DNA of 20,396 nt from RGIG5472 sp051867635 (lineage in GTDB: Bacteria; Bacillota; Clostridia; Oscillospirales; Oscillospiraceae), in the NCBI GenBank assembly GCA_051867635.1, contig JBJDYT010000048.1:1-20396 (forward strand), in the 5' to 3' direction. The notes below the pieces were generated by a model. That model did no database searches. It was given only the letters and a program-made list of their open reading frames with translations, and was not told the DNA's origin. This document shows, piece after piece, positions 7,988-15,414 of the stretch (position 1 is its first letter; each line of letters starts with the position of its first letter). The position numbers were made by a program, and so were the translations under genes.

Positions 7988-8757
7988 GATATTTTACCGG
8001 GATCGACATCGGCTCTACCGCCTCCAAGGTGGTGGTGCTGGACAGTGAAAAGATAGCGGCGCATTTCGTGCTTCCCACCGGGTGGAGCAGCAAGGACACC
8101 TCCCGGGAGATCCAGCGCCGCCTGGCGGAGCTGGGCATGCCCGTGAACGACGAGATGAAGGTCATCGCCACGGGCTACGGCCGGGTCAGCGTGGACTACG
8201 CGGGCAAGGTCGTCACCGAGATCACCTGCCATGGCCGGGGCGGCTATTCCCTGCTGGGCCGGGACTGCACCATCATCGACATCGGCGGGCAGGACACCAA
8301 GGTCATCACCGTGGAGAAGGGCGCGACGGTCAGCTTCCTGATGAACGACAAGTGCGCCGCCGGCACCGGCAAGTTCCTGGAGATCATGGCCAGCCGCCTG
8401 GGCGTGGACCTGGGCGAGATGTTCGACATGGCCGCCAGGGGCGAGCCCCTGGCCATCAGCTCCATGTGCACGGTCTTCGCCGAGAGCGAGGTCATCAGCC
8501 ACATCGGCGCCGGCGAGCGGCGGGAGGATATCGCCGCAGGCGTGGTGGACTCCGTGGTGAACAAGGTGGCCGGCCTCTGCGCCCGCCACAGCATGAAGGA
8601 CAGCGTGCTGCTGACCGGCGGCCTCTGCGAGTGCGACTACCTCATCCGGCGCCTGTCCGAAAAAATTGGAAAAGAGATACACTCCGATCCCCTGGGCCGC
8701 TATGCCGGCGCGCTGGGCGCCGCGCTCATCGCCAGGGACGGCAGAAAACCGGTATAA
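7984..8757 (+). CDS. yjiL: ATP-dependent activator (archerase) of the double-cubane protein, HgdC/YjiL-type
   Basis: This 257-residue ASKHA-fold ATPase of the BcrAD/BadFG/HgdC family is expected to form a homodimer with one shared [4Fe-4S] cluster and to push electrons into its partner on ATP hydrolysis. Motifs seen: GIDIGSTASK (6-15), DIGGQDTK (99-106), NDKCAAGTGK with cluster ligand C124, and SSMCTVFAESEV with C162. TGGLC (211-215) forms the late nucleotide-binding loop. Its ATG overlaps the stop codon of the preceding gene (ATGA), which implies translational coupling and 1:1 production with the double-cubane protein. Confidence 0.93.
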   Translation: MRYFTGIDIGSTASKVVVLDSEKIAAHFVLPTGWSSKDTSREIQRRLAELGMPVNDEMKVIATGYGRVSVDYAGKVVTEITCHGRGGYSLLGRDCTIIDIGGQDTKVITVEKGATVSFLMNDKCAAGTGKFLEIMASRLGVDLGEMFDMAARGEPLAISSMCTVFAESEVISHIGAGERREDIAAGVVDSVVNKVAGLCARHSMKDSVLLTGGLCECDYLIRRLSEKIGKEIHSDPLGRYAGALGAALIARDGRKPV

Positions 8758-8768
8758 CGCGCCGGGAC

Positions 8769-8784
8769 GCCGCGGGCCCGCGGC
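8769..8784. repeat. 16-bp perfect palindrome between activator and C-S lyase genes
   Basis: GCCGCGGGCCCGCGGC is a perfect palindrome in the 58-bp gap after the activator gene. It has no loop or T-run. It could be a processing or stability element at the end of the two-gene message, or a chance GC sequence. Confidence 0.4.
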
Positions 8785-8815
8785 CCGCAACCGGAAATAA
8801 GGAGACAAAAGAATC

Positions 8816-9973
8816 ATGAAGGAAACTGTACAATTTGTTGACCGGCATGGCACGAGCTGCCTGAAGTGGGATCTGACGGAGAAGATCTTCGGCCAGCCGG
8901 ACATGCTGGCCATGTGGGTGGCCGACATGGATTACCGCTGCCCGGCATGCGTGCATGAGGCGTTCCTGGACTACATGAAATGCGGGGCCTACGGCTACTC
9001 GGCCCTGGACAAGCGCTTTTTTACCGCCTTCACCCAGTGGGAGAAGGAGCGCCACGGCTGCGCCGTGGACGAGTCCTGGGTCCGCTTCTCCCCGGGTGTG
9101 GTCCCCGCCATCAACTGGTGCATCAGCACCATGACCGAGCCGGGGGACCGCGTGCTGATACTGCCGCCGGTGTACTTCCCGTTCTTCAGCGCCGTCACCG
9201 ACAACGACCGCGTCCTGGTGGAGAGCCGCCTGCGCTGGGACGGGCAGTCCTTCACCATGGACTTCCGGGACATCGAGGCGAAGATCGTCTCGGAAAACGT
9301 GAAGATGCTGCTCTTCTGCTCCCCCCACAACCCGGTGGGCCGGGTATGGCGGCGGGAGGAGCTGGAGGCGCTGCTGGCCATCTGCCGGAAGCACCGCGTC
9401 CTCATCGTCTCCGACGAGATCCACCAGGACTATACCCACGGCCATACCCACACCCCCATGGCGAGCCTGACGCAGCAGGACCTGGTGATGCTGACAGCCC
9501 CCAGCAAGACCTTCAACCTGGCCGGGCTGAGCACGGCGGTGGCGGTCATTCCCCAGGAGGACCTGCGGGAGAAATGGGACGCCTTCACCAAGAAGATCCA
9601 CGTCACCTCCGGCAACACCTTCGGCAGCCTCGCGGGCGAGGCGGCCTACCTGCACGGCGCGGAGTGGCTGGACCAGATGAAGGAGATCATCTACGGCAAC
9701 TATCTTCTGCTTCGGGAGAAGCTCCTGGCGGGCCTTCCCGCGCTGCAGGTGGCCCCCCTGGAGGGGACGTACCTCATGTGGGTGGACTTCGGCGCCTATC
9801 TGAAGCCCGAGGAGCAGAAGGACTTCTTCGTCAACCGCTGCCGCATCGCTGTGAACTACGGCTCCGCTTTCGGCGGCGGCGCGGACAGCTGGATCCGCTT
9901 CAACCTGGCCACCAGCCGGGAGAACGTGGAAAAGGCCGCCGACACCATCGTGGCGGCCCTGCGGGAGCGGTAA
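8816..9973 (+). CDS. MalY/PatB-family PLP enzyme (cystathionine beta-lyase-like C-S lyase)
   Basis: This 385-residue fold-type I PLP enzyme contains WVADMDY (34-40), the HNPVGR loop (171-176, N172), SDEIHQDY (199-206, D200 to the PLP pyridine nitrogen) and the Schiff-base lysine K231 in APSKTFNLAG. A C-terminal SWIRFNLA arginine binds the substrate carboxylate. The WVADMD and SDEIHxD signatures separate MalY/PatB C-S lyases from ordinary aspartate aminotransferases. Such enzymes cleave cystathionine or cysteine to release a thiol or H2S, pyruvate and ammonia. The start is set by AAGGAG 13 nt upstream. It lies 58 bp after the activator gene with no new promoter obvious, so co-transcription is possible; a functional link by sulfur supply is inference only. 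Confidence 0.88.
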   Translation: MKETVQFVDRHGTSCLKWDLTEKIFGQPDMLAMWVADMDYRCPACVHEAFLDYMKCGAYGYSALDKRFFTAFTQWEKERHGCAVDESWVRFSPGVVPAINWCISTMTEPGDRVLILPPVYFPFFSAVTDNDRVLVESRLRWDGQSFTMDFRDIEAKIVSENVKMLLFCSPHNPVGRVWRREELEALLAICRKHRVLIVSDEIHQDYTHGHTHTPMASLTQQDLVMLTAPSKTFNLAGLSTAVAVIPQEDLREKWDAFTKKIHVTSGNTFGSLAGEAAYLHGAEWLDQMKEIIYGNYLLLREKLLAGLPALQVAPLEGTYLMWVDFGAYLKPEEQKDFFVNRCRIAVNYGSAFGGGADSWIRFNLATSRENVEKAADTIVAALRER

Positions 9974-10002
9974 GCTCCGGGGCCCATACGGGGACAATAG
10001 CA

Positions 10003-10035
10003 GGGCGGACGCGGGAAAGCCTCCCGCGCCCGCCC
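10003..10035 (+). terminator. First of two tandem hairpins after the C-S lyase gene
   Basis: A 14-bp stem with one mismatch, GGGCGGACGCGGGA (10003-10016) with TCCCGCGCCCGCCC (10022-10035), has a 5-nt loop and is followed by only three Ts. As an intrinsic terminator it is weak on its own, but it lies directly before a strong one. Confidence 0.5.
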
Positions 10036-10050
10036 TTTCGCCACGGCGCG

Positions 10051-10089
10051 AAAGCGCCCCTGCCGTTTTTCGGCAGGGGCGCTTTTTTT
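10051..10089 (+). terminator. Strong intrinsic terminator
   Basis: A perfect 15-bp stem, AAAGCGCCCCTGCCG (10051-10065) with CGGCAGGGGCGCTTT (10071-10085), has a TTTTT loop and a T-run through 10089. It ends the 6758-9973 transcription unit. On the minus strand the same hairpin could help stop the chimeric gene, though with only about three Us. Confidence 0.9.
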
Positions 10090-10108
10090 CGCTGTTCCGG
10101 CAGGGCCC

Positions 10109-11323
10109 TTATTCCCCGTACAGGTGGCAGGCCACATAGTGGCCCGGCTTCACCTCCCGGCACTGGGCCATGCAGTGTTTGCAGCGGCCGCTGAAGCGGC
10201 AGCCCGCCGGGGGATTCACAGGGCTGGGCACGTCGCCGCTGAGCATGATCTTTTTCCGACGGCGGGAGGCCTCCGGGTCCGCGATGAGGACCGCGGACAG
10301 CAGCGCCTGGGTATAGGGGTGCAGCGGCTTTTTGTACAGCTCCGCGGAGGGGGACAGCTCCACCAGATTGCCCAGGTACATGACGCCGATGCGGTCGGAG
10401 ATGTGCTTCACCGCCGCCAGGTCATGGGCGATGAAGAGCATGGTCAGGTGCTTCGCCCGCTGCAGCTTCATCAGCAAATTGATGATCTGCGCCTGGATGG
10501 ACACGTCCAGGGCGGAGATGGGCTCGTCGCAGAAGAGGAATTCCGGGTCCACGGACAGCGCCCGGGCGATGCCGATGCGCTGCCGCATACCGCCGGAGAA
10601 CTCGTGGGGGTATTTGCCCAGGCAGGCCTCCGCATCCGGGATGCCCACCAGGTCCAGCATTTCCAGCTCCTCGGCGGTGGTGATGCGCATGTAATCGATC
10701 TCGCCGTTCTCAAAGGCGATGGCCTTGGTGGAGCCGGAGCCGATGACCTTCATGACGATATACTTGACCTCGGGCGTGCCGCGGCAGTAGTCCTCTCTCG
10801 CCTCAAAGACCAGGCTGTCCTCGTTGATCTCCCTGACGGTGTAAGCGCCGGAGGCGACGATGTCGGTGGTGGTATAATAGCTCTGGTCCTCCACCAGCAC
10901 CTCGGGGCTCTCGAACGCATGGGCGGGCATCATCTGGATGCCGGAGAGGGTCGCGATGTAGTAGGAATAGGGCTCGGGCAGGGTGATCTGAATGGTCTTG
11001 TCGTCGGAATAGTCCACGGAGCCCTCCACGCCGTTGACGCGGCAGTAGGGGTTGTAGCCGTACTTGGCGGTGAAGTAGTCGCAGACGAATTTGAAGTCGG
11101 CAGAGGTGATAGGCGTGCCGTCGGACCAGTTGGCGTTGTCGCGCAGGGGACGGGTCATAGCGGTACAGTCATCGCTGGCGCTCTGGGGGACCAGCGTGTT
11201 GGGCATATAGCTGATGGCCACGGTGAAGGTGTCTCTGGCGGTTTCCCGGGCGTCGTCGCCGCCCTCCGGCTGCTCTTCACCGCCGCCGCAGGCCACCAGC
11301 AGGGCCAGGATCTTTTTCTGCAT
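10109..11323 (-). pseudogene. In-frame chimera: peptide-binding lipoprotein (DppA/OppA-like) N-part fused to DppF/OppF ATPase C-part
   Basis: The frame is open for 404 codons and has a good ribosome binding site (GGGAGG). Residues 1-220 are pieces of a family-5 peptide-binding lipoprotein: a lipobox-like VACGGG, TRPL, RDNANWSDGTPITSADF and FENGEIDY. Residues 222-404 are the second half of a DppF/OppF ATPase: signature EFSGGMRQRIGIARAL, Walker B LFCDEPISALD, H-loop AHDLAAVKH and the C-terminal Cys-rich oligopeptide-transporter domain. Walker A is missing. Three junctions look like in-frame losses: the shortened signal peptide (about residues 9-10), TRPL|RDNA (60/61) and EELE|MLDL (about 221). 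The native start of dppA and end of dppF remain, as expected if an internal stretch of a dppABCDF operon was deleted. It cannot work as either parent; I call it a pseudogene or fusion remnant, with assembly error as an alternative. Confidence 0.8.
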
Positions 11324-11401
11324 GCGCGTTTTCCTCCCGTTTCTTTTTTCTGCGCTTTTATGATAGTTTTCCCCTATGGACCTTTGCCGGCGTTTGTGCC
11401 G

Positions 11402-11413
11402 GTATCAGGATAC
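11402..11413. repeat. Small inverted repeat upstream of the chimeric gene
   Basis: GTATC-AG-GATAC lies about 80 nt upstream of the start of the minus-strand chimera. Just next to it on the minus strand is a poor promoter candidate (TTTGCA-N16-TAGTAT). It might be the old operator of the peptide-transport operon. Confidence 0.3.
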
Positions 11414-11429
11414 TATCTCGGTAAAAAAG

Positions 11430-11520
11430 ATTGCAAATTGTAAATTTGAATCGGTTTTTGTTTTTTATAGATTTCCATAATAATCCATTATTTATTTCAA
11501 TAAATTGGAAAGTTGCGCAC
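11430..11520. other. AT-rich island with an inverted repeat
   Basis: This stretch is strikingly AT-rich against the GC-rich surroundings and holds the inverted repeat ATTTATT-TC-AATAAAT (11490-11505). It separates the divergent chimeric gene and the tRNA gene. No ORF is seen. It may supply an upstream activating (UP-like) element for the tRNA promoter or belong to the old dpp promoter. Confidence 0.45.
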
Positions 11521-11549
11521 CTCCCGGGAAGGCGGGCGCGCACCATTGA

Positions 11550-11578
11550 TTGACAAGCGGCGGCAAACGCCGTATAAT
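11550..11578 (+). promoter_or_regulatory. Perfect consensus sigma-A promoter of tRNA-Arg
   Basis: TTGACA (11550-11555), a 17-nt spacer and TATAAT (11573-11578) match the consensus at every position. Transcription would begin about 11585, six bases before the mature tRNA. Consensus promoters are typical of stable RNA genes. Confidence 0.95.
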
Positions 11579-11590
11579 ATTTCTGCACTT

Positions 11591-11667
11591 GCTTCCGTAG
11601 CTCAGCAGGATAGAGCGTCCGCCTCCTAAGCGGAAGGTCGCGCGTTCGAATCGCGCCGGGAGTGCCA
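11591..11667 (+). tRNA. tRNA-Arg (anticodon CCU)
   Basis: A full cloverleaf can be drawn. The acceptor arms are GCTTCCG and CGGGAGT (with two G-U pairs), and the D arm is GCTC/GAGC. The anticodon stem TCCGC/GCGGA encloses loop CTCCTAA, giving anticodon CCU for AGG codons. The T arm is GCGCG-TTCGAAT-CGCGC, the discriminator base is G, and the CCA end is encoded. It is a single-gene transcription unit with its own promoter and terminator. Confidence 0.96.
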
Positions 11668-11674
11668 TATGCCG

Positions 11675-11710
11675 CCGCGGGGCGCCCAGAGGGGCGCCCC
11701 GCGGTTTTTT
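11675..11710 (+). terminator. Terminator of tRNA-Arg
   Basis: A 13-bp perfect GC stem, CCGCGGGGCGCCC (11675-11687) with GGGCGCCCCGCGG (11692-11704), has an AGAG tetraloop and six Ts (11705-11710). It lies eight bases after the CCA end. Confidence 0.95.
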
Positions 11711-11801
11711 CCAGCCCCTTCCACGGCCGGAGCCGTCCTCCCCCTGTGCCCCGAGGAAATTCTTATCGGAAAAAGCCCCCTTTTATATCGAGAACTTCCA
11801 C

Positions 11802-11830
11802 TTTACAAGCCCCGGCGGACAAGCTATAAT
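11802..11830 (+). promoter_or_regulatory. Sigma-A promoter of the FbpA/AfuA-type transporter operon
   Basis: TTTACA (11802-11807) and TATAAT (11825-11830) have 17-nt spacing. Transcription would start near 11837, about 46 nt before the ATG at 11883. Confidence 0.85.
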
Positions 11831-11882
11831 GACCCTCGGCTTCATAGGCCAAATAAATAACAATATGTGTAAGGAGAAGATC

Positions 11883-12938
11883 ATGAAGAAGTTTTTGTCT
11901 CTGCTTCTGGCTCTCATGATGACGCTGTCCCTGCTGGCGGGCTGCGGCGGAAGCGAAGAGCCCCCCGCAGACGAGGGCGACGGCGCGCCGGAGATCTCCG
12001 GCACCATGAAGGTGGTCGCCACCAGCGAAAGCTATGTCACATTGTTCGATAAGTTCACCGAGGAGACCGGCGTGAAGGTGGAGCTGCTGTCCATGTCCTC
12101 CGGCGAAGTGCTCTCCAAGCTCCGCGCCGAGGGCGGCACCCCCTCCGCCGACCTGTGGTTCGGCGGCGGCATCGACTCGTTCATGAGCGCCAAGGCCGAC
12201 GGTCTGCTGGAGCAGGTAAACTTTGACGCGGCTGCGGACCTGGCCGACGAGTTCAAGGACAGCGAGAACTACTGGTTCTCCAAGGGCATCACCATCGTGG
12301 GCTTCCTGGTCAACGACGACCTGCTGGCGGAGCTGAACCTGACCGCCCCCACCAGCTGGCAGGACCTGCTGGATCCCGCCTACGCCGGTGAGATCGTCAT
12401 GTCCAACCCCGCCGTCTCCGGCACCAACTATGCCGTGGTCAACGCGCTGCTGCAGGTGCTGGGCGAGGAAGAGGGCTGGAAGTATTTCGAGTCCCTGAAC
12501 AACAACATCGCCTACTACGGCAGACGCGGCTCCGACCCCATGAACAAGGTCACCGCCGATGAGTTCGCCATCGGCATCTCCTACATCGACCGCGGCGTGG
12601 AAGCCGTGACCGAGGACTATCCCGTCTCCATCGTCTATCCCACCGACGGTATTCCCTGGGTGCCCGAGGGCGTGGCCGTGTTCAAGAACGCGGACAACGT
12701 GGACGCCGCCAAGTACTTCGTGGAGTGGCTGTTCAGCGACGACGAGAACCTGCGCATGCTGGCGGAGATCGACCAGAAGGACGGTCTGAAGCTGGTCAAG
12801 CCCTCCCTGGAGGGCGTGGAGCTGGGCTATGACACCGGCATCCTGATGGAAGAGGATCTGTCCCTGTTCGGCGCGCAGCGCGACGCCATTCTGGAGCGCT
12901 TTGAGCCGCTGATGGGCGACAAGGCCGCCACTGAATGA
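11883..12938 (+). CDS. Substrate-binding lipoprotein, FbpA/AfuA family
   Basis: This 351-residue exported lipoprotein has a Lys-rich start, a hydrophobic core and lipobox LLAG-C21. The mature part follows the iron/phosphate-ester/polyamine type II binding-protein fold (SBP_bac_6-like): GTMKVVATSES, SADLWFGGGIDSF, TSWQDLLDPAYAGEI and WVPEGVAVFKNADNVDAAKYFVEWL motifs. The start at 11883 follows TAAGGAG; earlier in-frame ATGs overlap the promoter. The family is often annotated Fe(III)-binding, but members also bind sugar phosphates (AfuA) and other phosphorylated compounds. The operon ends with a PHP phosphoesterase, which favours an organophosphate ligand here; this is inference. It overlaps the permease gene by 4 nt. 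Confidence 0.9.
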   Translation: MKKFLSLLLALMMTLSLLAGCGGSEEPPADEGDGAPEISGTMKVVATSESYVTLFDKFTEETGVKVELLSMSSGEVLSKLRAEGGTPSADLWFGGGIDSFMSAKADGLLEQVNFDAAADLADEFKDSENYWFSKGITIVGFLVNDDLLAELNLTAPTSWQDLLDPAYAGEIVMSNPAVSGTNYAVVNALLQVLGEEEGWKYFESLNNNIAYYGRRGSDPMNKVTADEFAIGISYIDRGVEAVTEDYPVSIVYPTDGIPWVPEGVAVFKNADNVDAAKYFVEWLFSDDENLRMLAEIDQKDGLKLVKPSLEGVELGYDTGILMEEDLSLFGAQRDAILERFEPLMGDKAATE

Positions 12939-14653
12939 TGAATAAGCAAGCCCGTTTACCGGACCGAAAAAGAGCATCTTCCGATGCTCTTTTTCGCATT
13001 TGCTCAGAGGGCGCCGACCGGCTGCTGCTGATTGTGCTGCTGGGGTCGCTGTGCGTGTTCGTCCTCTACCCCATCCTCTGCATCTTCCTGCGCAGCTTCC
13101 AGGGGGAGGACGGCTTCACCCTCTCCTTTTACCGGGACGTGTGGCGGCAGTACCGCGGCAGCCTTTGGAACAGCATCTTCGTGGGCGTCTGCACGGCGCT
13201 GCTCTGCACGGCCTTCTCCGTGGCCACGGCGCTCCTCGCCTCCACCCAGCGGGGCTGGCGGCGGGGCCTGCTCATGGCGCTGCTGCTCATCACCATGGTC
13301 TCGCCCCCCTTCGTCTCCTCTCTGGCCTATATCCAGCTCTACGGCCGGCGGGGCTGGATCACCTACCGGCTGCTGGGGCTCTCCATCGACCCCTATAACC
13401 GCTGGGGCGTGATCCTGATGCAGAGCGTCTCCTTCGTGCCGCTGAACGCGCTGTTCCTCAGCGGCATCCTCTCCAAGCTCGACGCCGCCAGCGTCCAGGC
13501 GGCCCGGGACCTGGGGGCCGGCCCGGGCAGGATCCTGCGGGACATCGTGCTGCCGCTCATGCGGCCCGGCATCTGGGTGTCGCTGCTGCTGTCCTTCATC
13601 CGCTCCGTGGCGGACTTCGGCACCCCCACCATCATCGGCGGCCGCTTTTCCACCATCGCCTCCGACATCTACCTGCAGCTCATCGGCTACTCCAACCTGG
13701 AGAAGGCCTCGGCCATGAACATGTTCCTGCTGCTGCCCTCCATCGGCGCGTTCTTCCTCTACCGGGAGCTCATGCGCCGCTCCGACCTGCTCACCAGCAG
13801 CAGCCGGGGCCGCCAGGCGGCGCTGGAGCTGCGTCTCAGCCGCTGCGGCGCGGGAGGCTTTTTCGCCATTGCGCTGAGCCTGGTGTTCTCCGTCATGATG
13901 GTGCTGCAGTACCTCTGCATCTTCCTCACGGGCTTTCTCAAGTCCCGCAAGGGGGTCTACTCCTTCACCACGGAATACCTGCGGCAGCTGCTGCAGTATG
14001 ACTCCGCCATGCTGGTGCGCAGCGTGGTCTACGCCCTCATCGTCTCCCTGGTGGGCACGCTGTTCGCCATGCTCTTTGCCTACTATATGGACCGGCGCAG
14101 CGTCCCCGGACGGCGCTTTTTCGACTGCCTCGTGACCATCCCCTACATGCTGCCGGGGACCTGCTTCGGCATCGGCTACATCCTGGCCTTCAACCACAAG
14201 CCCCTGATGCTGACGGGGACGGCGACCATCGTCATCGCCAATATGCTCTTCAAGCAGCTGCCCACCACCACCAAGATCTGCTCCGCCGCGCTGACCCAGG
14301 TGCCCTACACGCTGGAGTGGTCCGCCCGGGACCTGGGCGGCAGCAAACTGGCCGTGCTGCGGGACGTGATCCTGCCCAGCCTGCGCCCGGCCTTCCTCAG
14401 CTGCTTTTCCTACAACTTCTCCAGCAGCATGACCACCGCCGGCGCCATCATTTTCCTCATCAATCCCGGCAAGAAGCTGGCGGTCTTCAAGCTGTTCGAC
14501 TCCGTGTATCTCGGCGAATACGCCACCGCCTCCCTCATCGCCTCGCTGATCATCATCATCGTGCTGGCGGTGGAGGGGCTGGTCTGGCTCATCTCATGGA
14601 AGGGGGCGAATCATCATGTATCTGGAAATATCCCATCTGAAGAAGACCTTTGA
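12935..14653 (+). CDS. Fused two-domain ABC permease, FbpB/AfuB type
   Basis: This 572-residue protein has about twelve hydrophobic segments arranged as two homologous permease domains. Each carries an EAA-type cytoplasmic loop that docks the ATPase: AARDLGAGPGRILRDIVLP (about 189-207) and SARDLGGSKLAVLRDVILP (about 464-482). Two fused domains in one chain are the norm for FbpB-like permeases. The ATG overlaps the stop of the lipoprotein gene (ATGATG); no separate strong ribosome binding site is seen, so translation is probably coupled. Unusually, codons 11-21 encode a terminator-like RNA hairpin (see 12966-12995). The gene's last 38 bases overlap the ATPase gene. Confidence 0.92.
   Translation: MMNKQARLPDRKRASSDALFRICSEGADRLLLIVLLGSLCVFVLYPILCIFLRSFQGEDGFTLSFYRDVWRQYRGSLWNSIFVGVCTALLCTAFSVATALLASTQRGWRRGLLMALLLITMVSPPFVSSLAYIQLYGRRGWITYRLLGLSIDPYNRWGVILMQSVSFVPLNALFLSGILSKLDAASVQAARDLGAGPGRILRDIVLPLMRPGIWVSLLLSFIRSVADFGTPTIIGGRFSTIASDIYLQLIGYSNLEKASAMNMFLLLPSIGAFFLYRELMRRSDLLTSSSRGRQAALELRLSRCGAGGFFAIALSLVFSVMMVLQYLCIFLTGFLKSRKGVYSFTTEYLRQLLQYDSAMLVRSVVYALIVSLVGTLFAMLFAYYMDRRSVPGRRFFDCLVTIPYMLPGTCFGIGYILAFNHKPLMLTGTATIVIANMLFKQLPTTTKICSAALTQVPYTLEWSARDLGGSKLAVLRDVILPSLRPAFLSCFSYNFSSSMTTAGAIIFLINPGKKLAVFKLFDSVYLGEYATASLIASLIIIIVLAVEGLVWLISWKGANHHVSGNIPSEEDL
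12966..12995 (+). terminator. Terminator-like hairpin inside the permease start (attenuation candidate)
   Basis: A perfect 13-bp stem, GAAAAAGAGCATC (12966-12978) with GATGCTCTTTTTC (12983-12995), has a TTCC loop and five Ts closing the 3' arm (12990-12994). It starts 31 nt into the permease reading frame. Placed between the binding-protein and permease genes, it could reduce downstream transcription when the permease start is not being translated, raising the lipoprotein:permease ratio. Confidence 0.65.
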
Positions 14654-15398
14654 TCAAAAAACGGTGGTGTCGGACCTGTCCCTTTCGCTGGAGCAGGGCA
14701 AGCTCCTGTGCATCCTGGGCTCCTCCGGCTGCGGCAAGACCACCACGCTGAACATGATCGGCGGCTTCCTCACGCCCGACAGCGGCAGCATCCAACTGGA
14801 CGGGCAGGAGCTGACCCGCCTGCCGCCGGAACGCCGCCCCGTGGCCACGGTGTTCCAGTCCTACGGCCTGTTCCCCCACATGACGGTGCTGGAGAACGTG
14901 ATCTACGGGCTGAAGTTCCGCTCCGTCCCCAGGGCCGCCGCCCGGAAAAAGGGCATGGAGTATCTGGAGCTGGTGGGCCTTGCGGACCACGCCGATTTCC
15001 CCATCCACCAGATCAGCGGCGGCCAGCAGCAGCGGGTGGCCCTGGCCCGGGCGCTGATCGTGGAGCCGAAGCTCTGCCTGCTGGACGAGCCGTTCTGCAA
15101 CCTGGACGCGGCGCTGCGGGTGAAGATGCGCGGGGAGCTGAAAAAGCTGCAGCGGGAGCTGCACATGACCATGGTCTTTGTCACCCACGACCAGGAGGAG
15201 GCCATTCTCCTTTCCGACTCCATGGCCATCATGGAGCAGGGAAAGCTCATCCAGTGCGACGCGCCGCGGCGCATCTGCGAAGCGCCCGCCAGCGACTTTG
15301 TCCGCCGCTTCCTGCATCTGGACGACCTGATCTGGACGGAGGACGGCGGGCTTATGAAGATCATCAGCCGGGGCGCCGGCGAAACGGAGGCGCCCTGA
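14616..15398 (+). CDS. ABC transporter ATPase, FbpC/PotA-like
   Basis: This 260-residue importer ATPase has Walker A GSSGCGKT (35-42), Q-loop Q81, signature ISGGQQQR (133-140), Walker B LCLLDEP (153-159) and H-loop H191. It ends soon after the catalytic domain, so it lacks most of the C-terminal TOBE regulatory region found in longer FbpC/PotA proteins. The start at 14616 lies inside the permease gene, with a GGAAGGGGG ribosome binding site. It energises the permease encoded just upstream. Confidence 0.93.
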   Translation: MYLEISHLKKTFDQKTVVSDLSLSLEQGKLLCILGSSGCGKTTTLNMIGGFLTPDSGSIQLDGQELTRLPPERRPVATVFQSYGLFPHMTVLENVIYGLKFRSVPRAAARKKGMEYLELVGLADHADFPIHQISGGQQQRVALARALIVEPKLCLLDEPFCNLDAALRVKMRGELKKLQRELHMTMVFVTHDQEEAILLSDSMAIMEQGKLIQCDAPRRICEAPASDFVRRFLHLDDLIWTEDGGLMKIISRGAGETEAP

Positions 15399-15414
15399 GC
15401 GCGGGAGGGATACT

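Noticed and set aside
6824..8757. (R)-2-hydroxyglutaryl/lactoyl-CoA dehydratase
   Set aside because: Only one dehydratase-type subunit gene is present, with YjiM-like length and motifs. There is no second subunit or CoA-transferase beside it.
8980..10194. A plus-strand 404-codon frame overlapping the C-S lyase gene
   Set aside because: It is out of frame with the PLP enzyme, is Gly/Arg/Pro-rich without motifs, and runs through two terminators.
11591..11667. tRNA-Arg as an integration site of a mobile element responsible for the neighbouring dpp deletion
   Set aside because: I found no repeat of the tRNA 3' end, no integrase and no transposase in the window; the tRNA also points away from the chimera and is followed at once by its terminator.
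11883..15398. Calling the operon an iron(III) transporter (fbpABC)
   Set aside because: The family assignment does not fix the ligand, and the PHP gene in the operon points elsewhere, so no gene symbols were given.
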